Notes: generated by a model not told the origin, from the letters alone. Shown: positions 52,294-61,856, counted from the first letter of the stretch. The stretch: 64,000 nt of DNA from Sulfurimonas sp. HSL-1716 (GCF_039645975.1 NZ_CP147918.1:1488001-1552000), one strand, 5' to 3'. Made by a program: numbers and translations.

Positions 52294-53046
52294 ATGTCCC
52301 ATTTTAAAAGTATCTTGTGCGATATAGGCGGCGTTCTTTACGTCGGTAACATCCCCATAAAAGGAGCGATCGAAGCAGTCGCCAACATCAAAAAGCATTA
52401 CCCCGTCCGTTTTTTGACAAATACGACGCAAAAAAGCGGCAGACAACTGGCAGCATCCCTGCAAAAGATGGGTTTTGATATCACGCAAGAGGAGATCATC
52501 ACGGCACTGGACGTGACAAAGATGTACCTCCAAGAGAAAAAAGCGGGAGCCTACTATCTTTTGACAGACGATGCCAAGGCCTTCTTTGACGATCTAGTTT
52601 TTACCGACATACGATATGTCGTCGTAGGCGATGCGCAGAAAAATTTCAGCTACGAAAACCTCAACACCGCATTTAGCTATCTTCACTCGGGAGCAACCCT
52701 CCTTGCCGCTGCAAAAAACCGCTACTTTAAAGATACGAACGAAAAGCTTAGCATGGATGCGGGAGGATTTGTGAAGGCCCTCGAATATGCAGCGCAAACA
52801 AAGGCAAAGATCATCGGCAAACCAAGCAAGGAGTTTTACCACCTAGCCTGCGAGATACTTTCCTGCAAACCTAGGGACTGTATCATGATAGGCGATGACA
52901 TAGAAAGCGACATAGGCGGAGCAAAAGATGCGGGACTGCAAACGGCTCTTGTAAAAACGGGAAAATTCAGAGATCAAGACCTGCAAACGGGTATAAAAGC
53001 AGATATAATCATCGATTCCATCGCGGATTTTATACCTAGAGTATAA
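52294..53046 (+). CDS. HAD-superfamily phosphatase, subclass IIA
   Basis: A 250-aa HAD hydrolase. Motif I is ILCDIGGVLYVGN (Asp nucleophile first, but the usual second Asp is Gly), motif II FLTNTTQKS, and motif IV MIGDDIESDIGGAKDAGLQT. The C2-type cap of subclass IIA (NagD-like) lies in between. A small-molecule or protein phosphatase; substrate unknown. The Asp+2 substitution (DxD to DxG) may lower phosphatase activity. AAGGAG precedes the ATG. Confidence 0.82.
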   Translation: MSHFKSILCDIGGVLYVGNIPIKGAIEAVANIKKHYPVRFLTNTTQKSGRQLAASLQKMGFDITQEEIITALDVTKMYLQEKKAGAYYLLTDDAKAFFDDLVFTDIRYVVVGDAQKNFSYENLNTAFSYLHSGATLLAAAKNRYFKDTNEKLSMDAGGFVKALEYAAQTKAKIIGKPSKEFYHLACEILSCKPRDCIMIGDDIESDIGGAKDAGLQTALVKTGKFRDQDLQTGIKADIIIDSIADFIPRV

Positions 53047-53049
53047 TTT

Positions 53050-53700
53050 TTACAGTCTTAAATCATGTACATTCAAAATTTGTTTTATAGCTTTTTTTTC
53101 ACTTTCGGAAATTTTATTGTTAGTAAGGTCGAGTATGCTCAAGAACTCTAAATGCGGTATACAGGTTGGCAAAGTTGAAATATTATTTTTATTTAAATAC
53201 AGCGAACTTAAAGATGTACATTCTTTCAATTCATATGGAAGAGTCAAAAGTTGACAGTTTTGAACATCTATAGATTGAATACTTTGTAGTTTTTCTAAAC
53301 TGCTTGGCAATTCTTTTAATAAATTATTAGAAATTACTAAAGTTTTTAATGCTGCGCAATCTCCTATACTTTTAGGAATTTGAACTAATTTGTTATTCCT
53401 TAAATCTAATTTTTGCATTTTTGTTAGCTGCCCTATACTATCGGGAAGAGTTTTAATTTCATTACGTGCCAGATCTAGTTCGGCAAGAGTCGAACCAAGT
53501 TTCTTTATCTCGTTTGGAACGGTGGTTATTTTAGTATTGGTAAATCTTAAAGATTCGACATGAGGAAGTTCAAATATCCACAACGGTATATCTGTAAAAT
53601 CTCCACCTGAAAATGAAAATGAGGTTTCATCCACAATACTTTTATCTGAAATGCTTTGTTTGAGCTGTTGCGCTTCGGCTAAGGACTTTATTTCAACCAT
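53050..53700 (-). CDS. Leucine-rich repeat protein
   Basis: A 216-aa protein with about six repeats of roughly 23 residues of the form LxxLxLxxNxLxxLPxxIxxLxx, e.g. LAELDLARNEIKTLPDSIGQ and LQSIQSIDVQNCQLLTLPYE, ending NKISESEKKAIKQIL. Expected horseshoe solenoid for protein binding. No catalytic domain; partner unknown. It is convergent with the HAD gene and does not look co-regulated with nif genes. The fusion at 63417-64000 also begins with such a repeat. Confidence 0.82.
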   Translation of the reverse strand: MVEIKSLAEAQQLKQSISDKSIVDETSFSFSGGDFTDIPLWIFELPHVESLRFTNTKITTVPNEIKKLGSTLAELDLARNEIKTLPDSIGQLTKMQKLDLRNNKLVQIPKSIGDCAALKTLVISNNLLKELPSSLEKLQSIQSIDVQNCQLLTLPYELKECTSLSSLYLNKNNISTLPTCIPHLEFLSILDLTNNKISESEKKAIKQILNVHDLRL

Positions 53701-53789
53701 ATTATCTCCTTCTTCTTACTTAAAAACATTGTATCAAACATTATCGAAAATAGACAAATCAATGAAAAAAACAAGTAAGCGTTCTTAAC

Positions 53790-54638
53790 TCAATACCTCT
53801 CAAAAAGCTCCTGTATCTTAACCGTGTCGTGCATCGCGGTATAAAGCGGCGTATCCTCTTTTCTTATCGACTCTTCAAGGGTCGCACCGCCGTTTTTGTT
53901 TTGGTATATCACACCCAGAGGCATCGGCATCGTCTCAAAAGCTTTGCCGAGCGCCGCATTGAAATCACTGCTGTCGTAGTTCTCGTCAAGCGCATAGGTG
54001 TTGTCTTTGAACCAGTGGTAGGTGTTTGTTTTGTTGAAAGTGACGCATGGCTGAAAGATATCGACAAGTGCGTAGCCGTGATGCTTGAATGCGGCTTTGA
54101 GCACCTCTTTTGCATGAACGGCATTGCCGATACTCACGCGCGAGACAAATCCCGCTCTTAGAGAAAGCGCCACGGCAAGAGGGTTAAAAGGTTCGTTTAC
54201 CACACCGTTCACCTGTACTTTCGTTTCAAAACCTTTTTGGCTTGTAGGCGAAGCCTGCCCTTTTGTCAGCCCGTAGACCATGTTGTTATGTACTATGTGG
54301 ACGATATCGACGTTTCGTCTCACCGCGTGGATGAAGTGGTTTCCGCCCTCGCCGTACATATCTCCGTCACCGCCTTCGGCGACGACGTTTAGATGCGGAT
54401 TTGCGACTTTTATGGCCGTAGCCACGGGTACCGCCCTGCCATGCAGGACTCCAAACATGTTGGCATCGACATAATAAGGTGCTTTTGCCGCTTGTCCGAT
54501 GCCTGAGACTATGACGGTATTTGTTTTATCCGCCTGCAGCTCTTCGAGTACCTCTTTTATAAGTTTTAAGATACCGAAGTTCCCGCATCCCGGACACCAT
54601 GCAACATCGACATTTTCTCTGTCAAAAAGATGGCTCAT
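53790..54638 (-). CDS. 2-oxoacid:ferredoxin oxidoreductase, beta subunit
   Basis: A 282-aa thiamine-diphosphate protein. CPGCGNFGILK near residue 15 carries cluster ligands, VVSGIGQAAKAPYYVD and the ThDP/Mg motif EGGDGDMYGEGGNHF (near 88-100), plus NNMVYGLTKGQASPTS. Together with the gamma-alpha fusion encoded upstream it forms an oxidoreductase that decarboxylates a 2-oxoacid and reduces ferredoxin. Start overlaps the upstream stop by 4 nt. The substrate (pyruvate versus 2-oxoglutarate) cannot be decided. Confidence 0.9.
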   Translation of the reverse strand: MSHLFDRENVDVAWCPGCGNFGILKLIKEVLEELQADKTNTVIVSGIGQAAKAPYYVDANMFGVLHGRAVPVATAIKVANPHLNVVAEGGDGDMYGEGGNHFIHAVRRNVDIVHIVHNNMVYGLTKGQASPTSQKGFETKVQVNGVVNEPFNPLAVALSLRAGFVSRVSIGNAVHAKEVLKAAFKHHGYALVDIFQPCVTFNKTNTYHWFKDNTYALDENYDSSDFNAALGKAFETMPMPLGVIYQNKNGGATLEESIRKEDTPLYTAMHDTVKIQELFERY

Positions 54639-57181
54639 GACAGCTCCTTTACAGATTTTTCTATCATACTTTTCAGCTGATCGGCGAAGAAACTAAAACC
54701 GTTGGACTGCAATATCTTCTCATCCACTTTGACACCATAAAGTTTGAGCTGGTCTGCAAACGCACCGTCCGCATTGTTTTCCACGACTATCTTATATTTG
54801 TAGCTGTCTAAAACGCTCAGCTGTTCTCTGCTTAGAGGATGCACCCATGTAAAGTGGACTTGGACAAGACGCGGATCGTCAAGTCTTTGCAGGGCTTCGG
54901 CTATGGCGCCTTTACTCGATCCCCAGCCGATAACGGCTATGTCCCCTTCGCCGATGCATACGGGAGAGAGGGCTTCGCTTGTGAGCGCTTCGCTTTTTCG
55001 CGCACGTTTTTCTATCATCTGCTCCCGCATTTTATAATCCTCGGTTATCTGTCCGCGTTCGTCATGTTCATCGCCGACCGCACACACGAGACCTTCGCCA
55101 AAGCCCGGTACACTCCGCGGACTTATACCGCTTTCCGTATCCGCATAACGTTCATATTCTTTAGTACTTTTTATGATATATCTGCGCTGTTCGTAGGAGG
55201 AAAAATCGATATCGCCTATCATACTCATAGAGTCCGCCAAATACTGGTCGCTCAACACGACGACGGGTATCTGGTACTTGTCCGCCAGCTCAAAGGCAAG
55301 ATATCCGCATTCGATGCACTCCTGCAGCGATCCCGGAGCGAGCACCGCGCGCGCAAAGGGTCCGTGCCCCGAATAGATCGCCATGTTCAAGTCTCCCTGC
55401 TCGCTTCGTGTGGGTAGTCCCGTCGCAGGACCGGGACGCTGAGCGAGGTAGATGACCGCAGGGGTCTCGGTCATGCCGCTGAGACTCAGCGCTTCGCCCA
55501 TCAGAGCGAATCCTCCGCCTGAAGTGGATGTCAAAGCGCGCGCACCGCCGTACCAGCCGCCAAGCACCATGGTCAAAGAGGCTATCTCGTCTTCGCTTTG
55601 TTCCACTGCAATATCAAAGTGTTTTGACATCGATGCCATAAAGTTGAGTACTCCCGTCGAAGGAGACATCGGATATGCAGTCATCATGTTGCATCCGCCA
55701 GAAAGAAAGCCGAATCCGCATGCGGTCGTACCGTCCATAAGGTGCAGTTTTTCTACGGCTTGGATGTCTGCTTTTGGAAGTGGGGGAAGCAGCAGAGATC
55801 TGATATCGCGCCCCGTTTCATATCCCGCTTGGGCCGCTTCTATGTTTGCACCCTCGTCTTTAAAGTGTTTTTCGACCGTCTGAAGAAGAGCGGGCTCATC
55901 GACATGGAGCACTCCGAAAAGCAAACCTGCCATATAGGTGTTCGCATAGCGTACGTCGCCGAACTTCTTGGCTCTCTCTTTCATCGCAACGGCGACGATA
56001 TTTGAACCCTTTTCATTGAGGCTTTCATCCGCAAAGACAACGGTGTCTTTTTTGTATCTGCCTTTCATGTGCTCCAGCGCAAGCTCGTCAAGCGCCACGG
56101 CGATATCGACTTCCCAGCATGGAGCCTGCACCGGAAAAGAAGCGATACGGATAAGCGTCGTATTGCTTCCCCCGCGTACGCGGGACATAAACTCTTTTGT
56201 CGAAAATACATAATATCCGCTTCTCTTAAAAGCGTCACTGAGTATCTTTTCCAGCGTATCTATGCCAAGACCCGCGGCACCCCCTATCAAGATAGAGATA
56301 TCGGCTTGCTCACTGCTGCTCACACCTCTCTCTTTTTGCTCCGATATCTTTGCCGAAGAGGTCGGAGTAGACATAGAAAGGGGAGCTTCATACTTCCTGT
56401 CTAAAGGAGAAGCACCTCCCATAAAAAACTTCGGTTCGTTCATATCCAAAGAAACTGTCTGCATATTCTCTTCTCCTATGTTGCCCCAGCTGATCTTTCC
56501 GCCGTAATACCCCAGTACAATGACGTTTAGGCCTGTAAACAAGATGATCGCGTGGTAAATTATCCCAAGAAGCGAATAGTCATAGACGACGTTTGTATTT
56601 TCAAGATAGATACCTATGCCGACTATGCCCAAGATCAGCGTCACTACCGAAACGACGATCTTTACCATAAAAGCTCTGTGGGTCGAAAGGTTGTAGTTTA
56701 TCCACCAGCTGAGCAGTCCCGGTATCATGGCAAAAAATCCCATCACGGTAGCGACAAAAAATGAATAAAACACGCCTACCGCATAATCTTCGCGCGGAGT
56801 ATCCAAAAAGACTATATCTAGTCCCGCGGCAAAAAGATGCAGGGCTATTGGGAAATGAACGATCATGGGATGCGGATGGAATTTTTTATAGAGAAGTCTA
56901 AGACGGTTTTTCATATCTTCAAGAGGAGGAGTCTGCGTCTTTAAGAGAGGCTCTTCTTCATCCACTTCTCCGACTACCGGAAAGTTTTTAAAGACTTCGT
57001 CTCCGTGCGGCGCGCCGGAAAGTTCGGATGTCAGATCCATCCCGGCACTATGGGAGGCTTCATGTTCGCCCTCTTGCCAAAAGGGGCTCTTTGATACGTC
57101 GTATACAACATTTTTGTAAGCGACGTAAGCCTTAGAACTATTTTTACCGTCATACGATTTCAGCTCATCTAGCGTCATCAT
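54635..57181 (-). CDS. Cytochrome b5-like/membrane/2-oxoacid:ferredoxin oxidoreductase gamma-alpha fusion
   Basis: An 848-aa fusion with three parts. Residues 1-75 form a cytochrome b5-like haem domain (GEHEASHSAGMDLTSEL, His40 and His44). Residues about 97-230 form a DUF2231-like domain of four membrane helices, opening FHPHPMIVHFPIALHLFAAG. Residues about 293-480 are the gamma domain (GGAAGLGIDTLEKILSDAF, with RGGSNTTLIR), and about 485-848 the alpha domain (AYPMSPSTGVLNFMASMS, EQSEDEIASLTMVLGGWYGG). The oxidoreductase is thereby tethered to the membrane next to a haem domain. It lies between sod and the beta gene, all in one operon. Confidence 0.88.
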   Translation of the reverse strand: MMTLDELKSYDGKNSSKAYVAYKNVVYDVSKSPFWQEGEHEASHSAGMDLTSELSGAPHGDEVFKNFPVVGEVDEEEPLLKTQTPPLEDMKNRLRLLYKKFHPHPMIVHFPIALHLFAAGLDIVFLDTPREDYAVGVFYSFFVATVMGFFAMIPGLLSWWINYNLSTHRAFMVKIVVSVVTLILGIVGIGIYLENTNVVYDYSLLGIIYHAIILFTGLNVIVLGYYGGKISWGNIGEENMQTVSLDMNEPKFFMGGASPLDRKYEAPLSMSTPTSSAKISEQKERGVSSSEQADISILIGGAAGLGIDTLEKILSDAFKRSGYYVFSTKEFMSRVRGGSNTTLIRIASFPVQAPCWEVDIAVALDELALEHMKGRYKKDTVVFADESLNEKGSNIVAVAMKERAKKFGDVRYANTYMAGLLFGVLHVDEPALLQTVEKHFKDEGANIEAAQAGYETGRDIRSLLLPPLPKADIQAVEKLHLMDGTTACGFGFLSGGCNMMTAYPMSPSTGVLNFMASMSKHFDIAVEQSEDEIASLTMVLGGWYGGARALTSTSGGGFALMGEALSLSGMTETPAVIYLAQRPGPATGLPTRSEQGDLNMAIYSGHGPFARAVLAPGSLQECIECGYLAFELADKYQIPVVVLSDQYLADSMSMIGDIDFSSYEQRRYIIKSTKEYERYADTESGISPRSVPGFGEGLVCAVGDEHDERGQITEDYKMREQMIEKRARKSEALTSEALSPVCIGEGDIAVIGWGSSKGAIAEALQRLDDPRLVQVHFTWVHPLSREQLSVLDSYKYKIVVENNADGAFADQLKLYGVKVDEKILQSNGFSFFADQLKSMIEKSVKELS

Positions 57182-57202
57182 GATGTCCTTTGTAACATTA
57201 GT

Positions 57203-57883
57203 TTATGACTGTGTACGCTCGTTTTCCTGCATGACATCGACATAATCACACACTTCGTTGTTATCGTTGCACGGCTGAGCATACCCTGAGATCGGATCGT
57301 CTTGAGCATCTGCGAGATTATCCGATACGAACGTCCAGTTTATCAGCTTCCACCAGTTCTCAAGATAATCCGCTCTGCCGTTGCGATAATCGATATAGTA
57401 TGCATGTTCCCAGACATCGCAGGTAAGCAGAGGTGTCTCGTTATGGCGTATCGGATTGTCCGCATTGGAGAACTCGGAGATGGCCAGTCTGCCGTCTTTT
57501 GTCAAAACAAGCCAAACCCATCCCGAACCAAACAGTGCGGCGGCTTTGCCCAAAAACATCTTTTTAAACTCTTCTTGCGAGCCGAAAGTGTTTTGTATCA
57601 TGTCAGAAAGCGATACAGAACATGTACTAGGCTCTTTAGAGAGGCCATGCCAGTAAAAATTGTGGTTAAACACCTGTGCGGCATTGTTGAAGATCGCGCC
57701 GTTTGAATATCTTACTATATACTCCAAAGGCTTACCCGCATAATCACTTCCTTCGATAAGCCCATTGAGCTTATTGACATAACCTGCATGATGTTTACCG
57801 TAATGATAGCTTATCGTTTCAGAGGAAATATATGGTTCTAATGCTGCTTGGCTATAGGGCAGTGACATTAATTCAAACTTCAT
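57203..57883 (-). CDS. sodB: Fe/Mn superoxide dismutase with Cys-containing tail
   Basis: A 226-aa dismutase. Metal ligands: HYGKHHAGYV (His26 region), NHNFYWHGL (His), and CDVWEHAYYIDYRN (Asp and His near 166-171). The FGSGWVWLVL and the DVWEHAYY motifs favour the Fe type. About 35 residues extend past the usual end with two Cys (PCNDNNEVCDY). It begins the sod-OFOR operon, and the following gene starts 21 nt later. SOD could shield oxygen-sensitive oxidoreductase and nitrogenase. Confidence 0.88.
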   Translation of the reverse strand: MKFELMSLPYSQAALEPYISSETISYHYGKHHAGYVNKLNGLIEGSDYAGKPLEYIVRYSNGAIFNNAAQVFNHNFYWHGLSKEPSTCSVSLSDMIQNTFGSQEEFKKMFLGKAAALFGSGWVWLVLTKDGRLAISEFSNADNPIRHNETPLLTCDVWEHAYYIDYRNGRADYLENWWKLINWTFVSDNLADAQDDPISGYAQPCNDNNEVCDYVDVMQENERTQS

Positions 57884-58077
57884 TTTACACTCCTTGCATA
57901 TAAGTTGCTTTGTATCATCGTAACTGAAAAAATATAATGTTTTGCAAAAAATATTGAACTAGTTTAAAGAAGTTATTCTTCTTGATCTTTATCGACTTTT
58001 TCTTAAAGAATTTCAACTATAATTACGAACAAAAAAACAGTAATCGATCTCTATGGAAGACAGTGCAAAATTTTAAA

Positions 58078-58605
58078 ATGAAAATCACTATTGCAGAGTT
58101 AGTTGATCTTGTCAACGAAAAGACATTGTTGAAATTACAAAGAAAAGTTATCTCCAAGTTCGAATGGACTCAAAACAATAAAATCAGGATAACCTATACC
58201 AACGGTGCGGTCGAACATTACGGATGTTATTCTGATTGTTATGCGACACTCAATGCAAAATACCGCTTGGATCTGCAATCTTATGACCCCGTTTTCCTGC
58301 CGCGCAGCAATATCAAAGAACTGCCAAAAGCAGTCGCAAAAAAAAAGAAAAACCATCATATAGAAAGGATCCTTCTTCGTTTGAAAAAGGTTCTAAAAAA
58401 CGTAGAAAAATCAAAGAAAAGTATTCATCTCAATATGGCGGAGATCCAGCAGGCACTTTTTTCACTCAAGCAAGATATCTTTATGGCCAATCCGTACGAT
58501 CTCAACGTAGCGTTGCAGGAGCTTTACCATAAAACATATCCCGGAGATAAAGAGATGTTCGTTTATTTTGAAAAGATCAAAAAAGAGCTGGATTCTTACG
58601 GGTAA
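58078..58605 (+). CDS. Hypothetical protein, 175 aa
   Basis: A basic protein from the ATG at 58078; a TTG in frame at 57982 would add 32 residues. The N-terminal 90 residues are a mixed alpha/beta fold (KLQRKVISKFEWTQNNKIRI, then YGCYSDCYATL); the rest is a Lys/Leu-rich helical region (HHIERILLRLKKVLKNVEKS). No family recognised. It is the only plus-strand gene between the sod/OFOR and nifHDK operons. A TATAAT box at about 58018-58023 suggests a sigma70 promoter. Confidence 0.6.
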   Translation: MKITIAELVDLVNEKTLLKLQRKVISKFEWTQNNKIRITYTNGAVEHYGCYSDCYATLNAKYRLDLQSYDPVFLPRSNIKELPKAVAKKKKNHHIERILLRLKKVLKNVEKSKKSIHLNMAEIQQALFSLKQDIFMANPYDLNVALQELYHKTYPGDKEMFVYFEKIKKELDSYG

Positions 58606-58615
58606 GTAAACATAC

Positions 58616-58632
58616 CGATCCAAAAAGGATCG
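58616..58632. terminator. Hairpin between nifK and the 175-aa gene
   Basis: CGATCC, loop AAAAA, GGATCG: a perfect 6-bp stem after both convergent stops. No long T-run in either direction. Confidence 0.5.
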
Positions 58633-58648
58633 ATACAACAAGAAGTAA

Positions 58649-60190
58649 TCAGCGGACCAAGTCGAAAAAGTAGTCGGTCGAAGCGATGTTTTTGGTCTCT
58701 TCGTCCAACTGATCAAGGACTTTGTTCGTGATCCAAGTAAGCAGGTTCAACGCTCCGTCGTATCCTGCAATAGAATATCTATGCAGATGGTGACGATCAA
58801 ATATCGGGAATCCGATATAGATCAGCGGTGTACCTGTATCACGCATAAGCTCTTTGCCGTAAGAGTTGCCTATCATGAAATCGACCGGCTCTGTGAACAG
58901 CAGCGAACGCATATGCCACAGGTCTTTACCTGCCCAGACATGACAGCTTGCGTGCGCCGGCGAAGTATCAAGCAATGCTCTCATCTCCTCTTCCCACCCG
59001 CGCGGTGCGTTGTGACACAGTACATGAGTCGGCTCGGCACCCATCTCCAAAAGGAACGAGATCATACCGATCAAAAAGTCAGGATCGCCCCATATAGCGA
59101 ATTTTTTACCGTGCATATACGGATATGAATCCTGCATCGCATCAACAAGACGGCCGCGTTCGATCTTTAGCTTTTCAGGTACCTCTTTTCCTGTAAGTTC
59201 TGCGAGTTTCATCACGAACTCATCCGTGCCTTTAAGACCGATCGGATTGGAAAATCCGCCTTGATGTTTCCATCTTTTGTGAACCATTTTCATGGTCTTG
59301 ACGGTCGCATACTTTTGTAAAGATATCGTAGCTGTAGAATTGACGGCATCTTTTGCATCGGCTATCGGCGTACCGCCGGCAAACATACTGTACTCGCCCG
59401 CAGGCATATCCCATTGATCGGAGTGATCACCCAGCATTAAGTATGAAGCACCGAATGCTTCTGCTATGCTTTTAACGGAACGGATCGAACCGATATATGT
59501 TTCAAAACCTGGAATGATATTGATACGCTCTTTTTTCTCTTCAGATTTTTCTGATAATTGATCCAAGATACCGTGCATCATGTTGTCATAACCCGTGATA
59601 TGGCTGCCCGTAAATGACGGAGTATGCGCATACGGGATCGGGAAACCGGCCGGTAGGAACTCACCGCCGTCTTCATCTTTCGCCGCCGTTGCAAACGCGT
59701 TTAGGTCATCGCCGATGACCTCTGCCATACATGTAGTAGAGACTGCGATCATCTCAGGTTTGTAAAGCGCCGCACAGTTTTTCAGACCGTCTTTCATATT
59801 TGCAAGACCGCCGAAAACCGCCGCATCTTCTGTCATAGAGTCAGAAACACAAGGAGTGGGTTCTTTAAAGTGTTTCGTGAAATATGAACGAAAATACGCG
59901 ACACATCCGTGGCTGCCATGAACGTAAGGCATCGTATTCTCAAATCCAAGCGCTACCATAACCGCCCCTAGAGGCTGACATGCTTTTGCAGGGTTTACGG
60001 TGATGGCTTCACGGGCGAGGTTTTTCTCACGGTAATCCCATGATTTCGTCCACTCGGCTACCTCTTTGACTTTCTCGGGATCGATAGCGCCCATGCCGCC
60101 TTCGAACTCTTTTTTGTTGTTTAAAACCTCTTTATATTCAGGACGTTGAAATAGTTTTTGACCATTTACAATTTTTTCTATCTCTTGCAT
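58649..60190 (-). CDS. nifK: Nitrogenase MoFe protein beta subunit
   Basis: A 513-aa NifK started at the ATG whose first base is the last base of the nifD stop (TAATG at 60190), giving [14 protein letters not shown]-cluster ligands are in AKACQPLGAVMVAL, GSHGCVAYFRSYFTKHF and VSTTCMAEVIGDDL. Forms the alpha2beta2 MoFe protein with NifD. Its C-terminus extends about as in proteobacterial Mo-NifK. Last gene of nifH-(115 aa)-nifD-nifK. Confidence 0.96.
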   Translation of the reverse strand: MQEIEKIVNGQKLFQRPEYKEVLNNKKEFEGGMGAIDPEKVKEVAEWTKSWDYREKNLAREAITVNPAKACQPLGAVMVALGFENTMPYVHGSHGCVAYFRSYFTKHFKEPTPCVSDSMTEDAAVFGGLANMKDGLKNCAALYKPEMIAVSTTCMAEVIGDDLNAFATAAKDEDGGEFLPAGFPIPYAHTPSFTGSHITGYDNMMHGILDQLSEKSEEKKERINIIPGFETYIGSIRSVKSIAEAFGASYLMLGDHSDQWDMPAGEYSMFAGGTPIADAKDAVNSTATISLQKYATVKTMKMVHKRWKHQGGFSNPIGLKGTDEFVMKLAELTGKEVPEKLKIERGRLVDAMQDSYPYMHGKKFAIWGDPDFLIGMISFLLEMGAEPTHVLCHNAPRGWEEEMRALLDTSPAHASCHVWAGKDLWHMRSLLFTEPVDFMIGNSYGKELMRDTGTPLIYIGFPIFDRHHLHRYSIAGYDGALNLLTWITNKVLDQLDEETKNIASTDYFFDLVR

Positions 60191-61662
60191 TACGCTTCTC
60201 CTTCTTTTTCCCATGGTGCTTTTGTGTGAGCCCATACCGGAGAGTTTATCGCCAGATCCATGTCTTGTGCAAAGATCGCAAAACCGTCATATCCGTGGTA
60301 AGGACCGCTATAATCCCAAGAGTGCATCTGACGATACGGCAGACCCATTTTTTGGAACACATATTTCTCTTTGATACCAGATGCGACCAGATCCGGCTGC
60401 AGTTTTTTGACAAACGCCTCGAGCTCATACTCGTTAACGTCGTCATAGATCACGGTCGATCTGAATATCTCGTCTTTTGTTCGTTTATAATCATCGTCAT
60501 GAGCAAACTCGTAACCCGTACCGATCACTTCCATACCAAGGTCTTCATAAGCGCCGATAACGTGGCGAGGACGCAGACCGCCGACGAACAGCATGACCTG
60601 CTTGCCCTCTAAGCGCGGACGGTATTTGTTGACCACTGCATCTACGAGCGGTTGATATTTAGCGATGACCTCTTCGCATTTTTTCTGAATGCTCTCGTCA
60701 AAGAATGCGGCTATCTTGCGCAGAGATTTAATCGTCTGGCTCGGTCCGAAGAAGTTATACTCTATCCAAGGTATCCCGTACTCTTTTTCCATGTGGCGGG
60801 AAATATAGTTCATAGAACGGTAGCAGTGAAGCAGGTTCAGTTTCACTTTTGTCGTTGCCGCCATCTCTTTTAATGTCGCATCTCCCGACCATTGAGCCAC
60901 AACGCGCAGCCCCATCTCTTCAAGCAGGATACGGCTCGACCATGCATCACCGCCTATGTTGTAATCCCCGATGATCGCGACATCATAAGGAGTCTCTTTT
61001 ATCTCTTCTCCAAGCGTCTGCGGTTTTGCCTCAAACACATAATCGCGCACGGTGTCGTTTGCTATATGATGCCCGAGTGATTGGGAAACTCCGCGGAAAC
61101 CTTCGCAGTTCACCGGGATGACCGTTTTGCCCGTTTGTTTCGTATACTGTTTGGACGTCGCGTTGATATCGTCGCCTATCAGACCGATCGGACACTCTGA
61201 TTGAACAGATATACCGTTGTTCAAAGGGAAAAGCTCGTCTATCTCTTTAAAACAAACGGCAAGTTTCTTGTCTCCGCCGAAAACGATGTCTTTTTCTTGA
61301 AAATCGGAACTAAAGTTCATCGTCACAAACGTATCAACGCCCGTCGTGCCTATGTAATAGTTACGACGGCCCGCACGGCTGTATTGTCCGCAACCGATAG
61401 GACCGTGGCTGATATGGATCATATCTTTTACCGGACCCCAGACGACCCCTTTACTCCCTGCATACGCACAACCGCGCTGACTCATAACGCCCGGAACGGT
61501 CTTTTTGTTTGAACGGACGTTTCCGCATGTTTTTTGACTTTCATCTTCAGGACCGCCGACACCCAGGTGTTTCGCACGGTTCTTGGCAGCTTTTGCAGGA
61601 TAAGCTTTTAAAACTTCTTCTACGGCTGCTTTTTGTCTAGCTTCCAATGATTCTGGACCCAT
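60190..61662 (-). CDS. nifD: Nitrogenase MoFe protein alpha subunit
   Basis: A 490-aa NifD from the ATG at 61662 (GAGGAG 7 nt upstream); an earlier in-frame ATG at 61686 lacks such a site. P-cluster Cys in [25 protein letters not shown] and [12 protein letters not shown]; FeMo-cofactor Cys in [15 protein letters not shown]; FeMo-co His in [13 protein letters not shown]. These are Mo-type features, not VnfD/AnfD. nifD starts about 195 nt after the 115-aa ORF that separates it from nifH. Confidence 0.96.
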   Translation of the reverse strand: MGPESLEARQKAAVEEVLKAYPAKAAKNRAKHLGVGGPEDESQKTCGNVRSNKKTVPGVMSQRGCAYAGSKGVVWGPVKDMIHISHGPIGCGQYSRAGRRNYYIGTTGVDTFVTMNFSSDFQEKDIVFGGDKKLAVCFKEIDELFPLNNGISVQSECPIGLIGDDINATSKQYTKQTGKTVIPVNCEGFRGVSQSLGHHIANDTVRDYVFEAKPQTLGEEIKETPYDVAIIGDYNIGGDAWSSRILLEEMGLRVVAQWSGDATLKEMAATTKVKLNLLHCYRSMNYISRHMEKEYGIPWIEYNFFGPSQTIKSLRKIAAFFDESIQKKCEEVIAKYQPLVDAVVNKYRPRLEGKQVMLFVGGLRPRHVIGAYEDLGMEVIGTGYEFAHDDDYKRTKDEIFRSTVIYDDVNEYELEAFVKKLQPDLVASGIKEKYVFQKMGLPYRQMHSWDYSGPYHGYDGFAIFAQDMDLAINSPVWAHTKAPWEKEGEA

Positions 61663-61697
61663 TTCATTCTCCTCTATTTTTATCATTTTAAAACGCT

Positions 61698-61717
61698 AAA
61701 GGAGCAAAGCCCCCTTT
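61698..61717. other. Hairpin in the spacer before nifD
   Basis: AAAGGAGC, loop AAA, GCCCCCTTT: folds with one bulge. Shares the GAGCAAAGCC core with the hairpin at 47018-47032 in the nifN-nifX gap. Confidence 0.45.
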
Positions 61718-61769
61718 TGCTACGTTAACACTAAGTTTGCTTCGGCAGCAGGCCCATTGCGGCTTTACG

Positions 61770-61788
61770 AGCATGCCGGAAGCATGCT
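61770..61788. other. Hairpin in the spacer before nifD (AGCATGC)
   Basis: AGCATGC, loop CGGAA, GCATGCT: a perfect 7-bp stem. No T-run. With the neighbouring hairpin it may protect the nifH 3' end and skew message levels toward nifH. Confidence 0.5.
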
Positions 61789-61856
61789 TGTGCTTTAGTG
61801 ACACAGCGCCTAGCGTAGATGTCGGGGACTTTGTTCCCGGCATCGTTCATATTGCC

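Noticed and set aside
57100-57120. TATACAACATTTTTGTA, identical over 17 bp to the nifA upstream region
   Set aside because: It lies inside the b5 part of the fusion gene and encodes a normal stretch; likely chance, though it weakens the 10-mer as a specific signal.
57884-57981. Sigma54 promoter for the sod-OFOR operon
   Set aside because: AG-CAACTTATAT-GC is too close to the ATG to leave a ribosome site, and the other candidate lacks a purine-G at -24.
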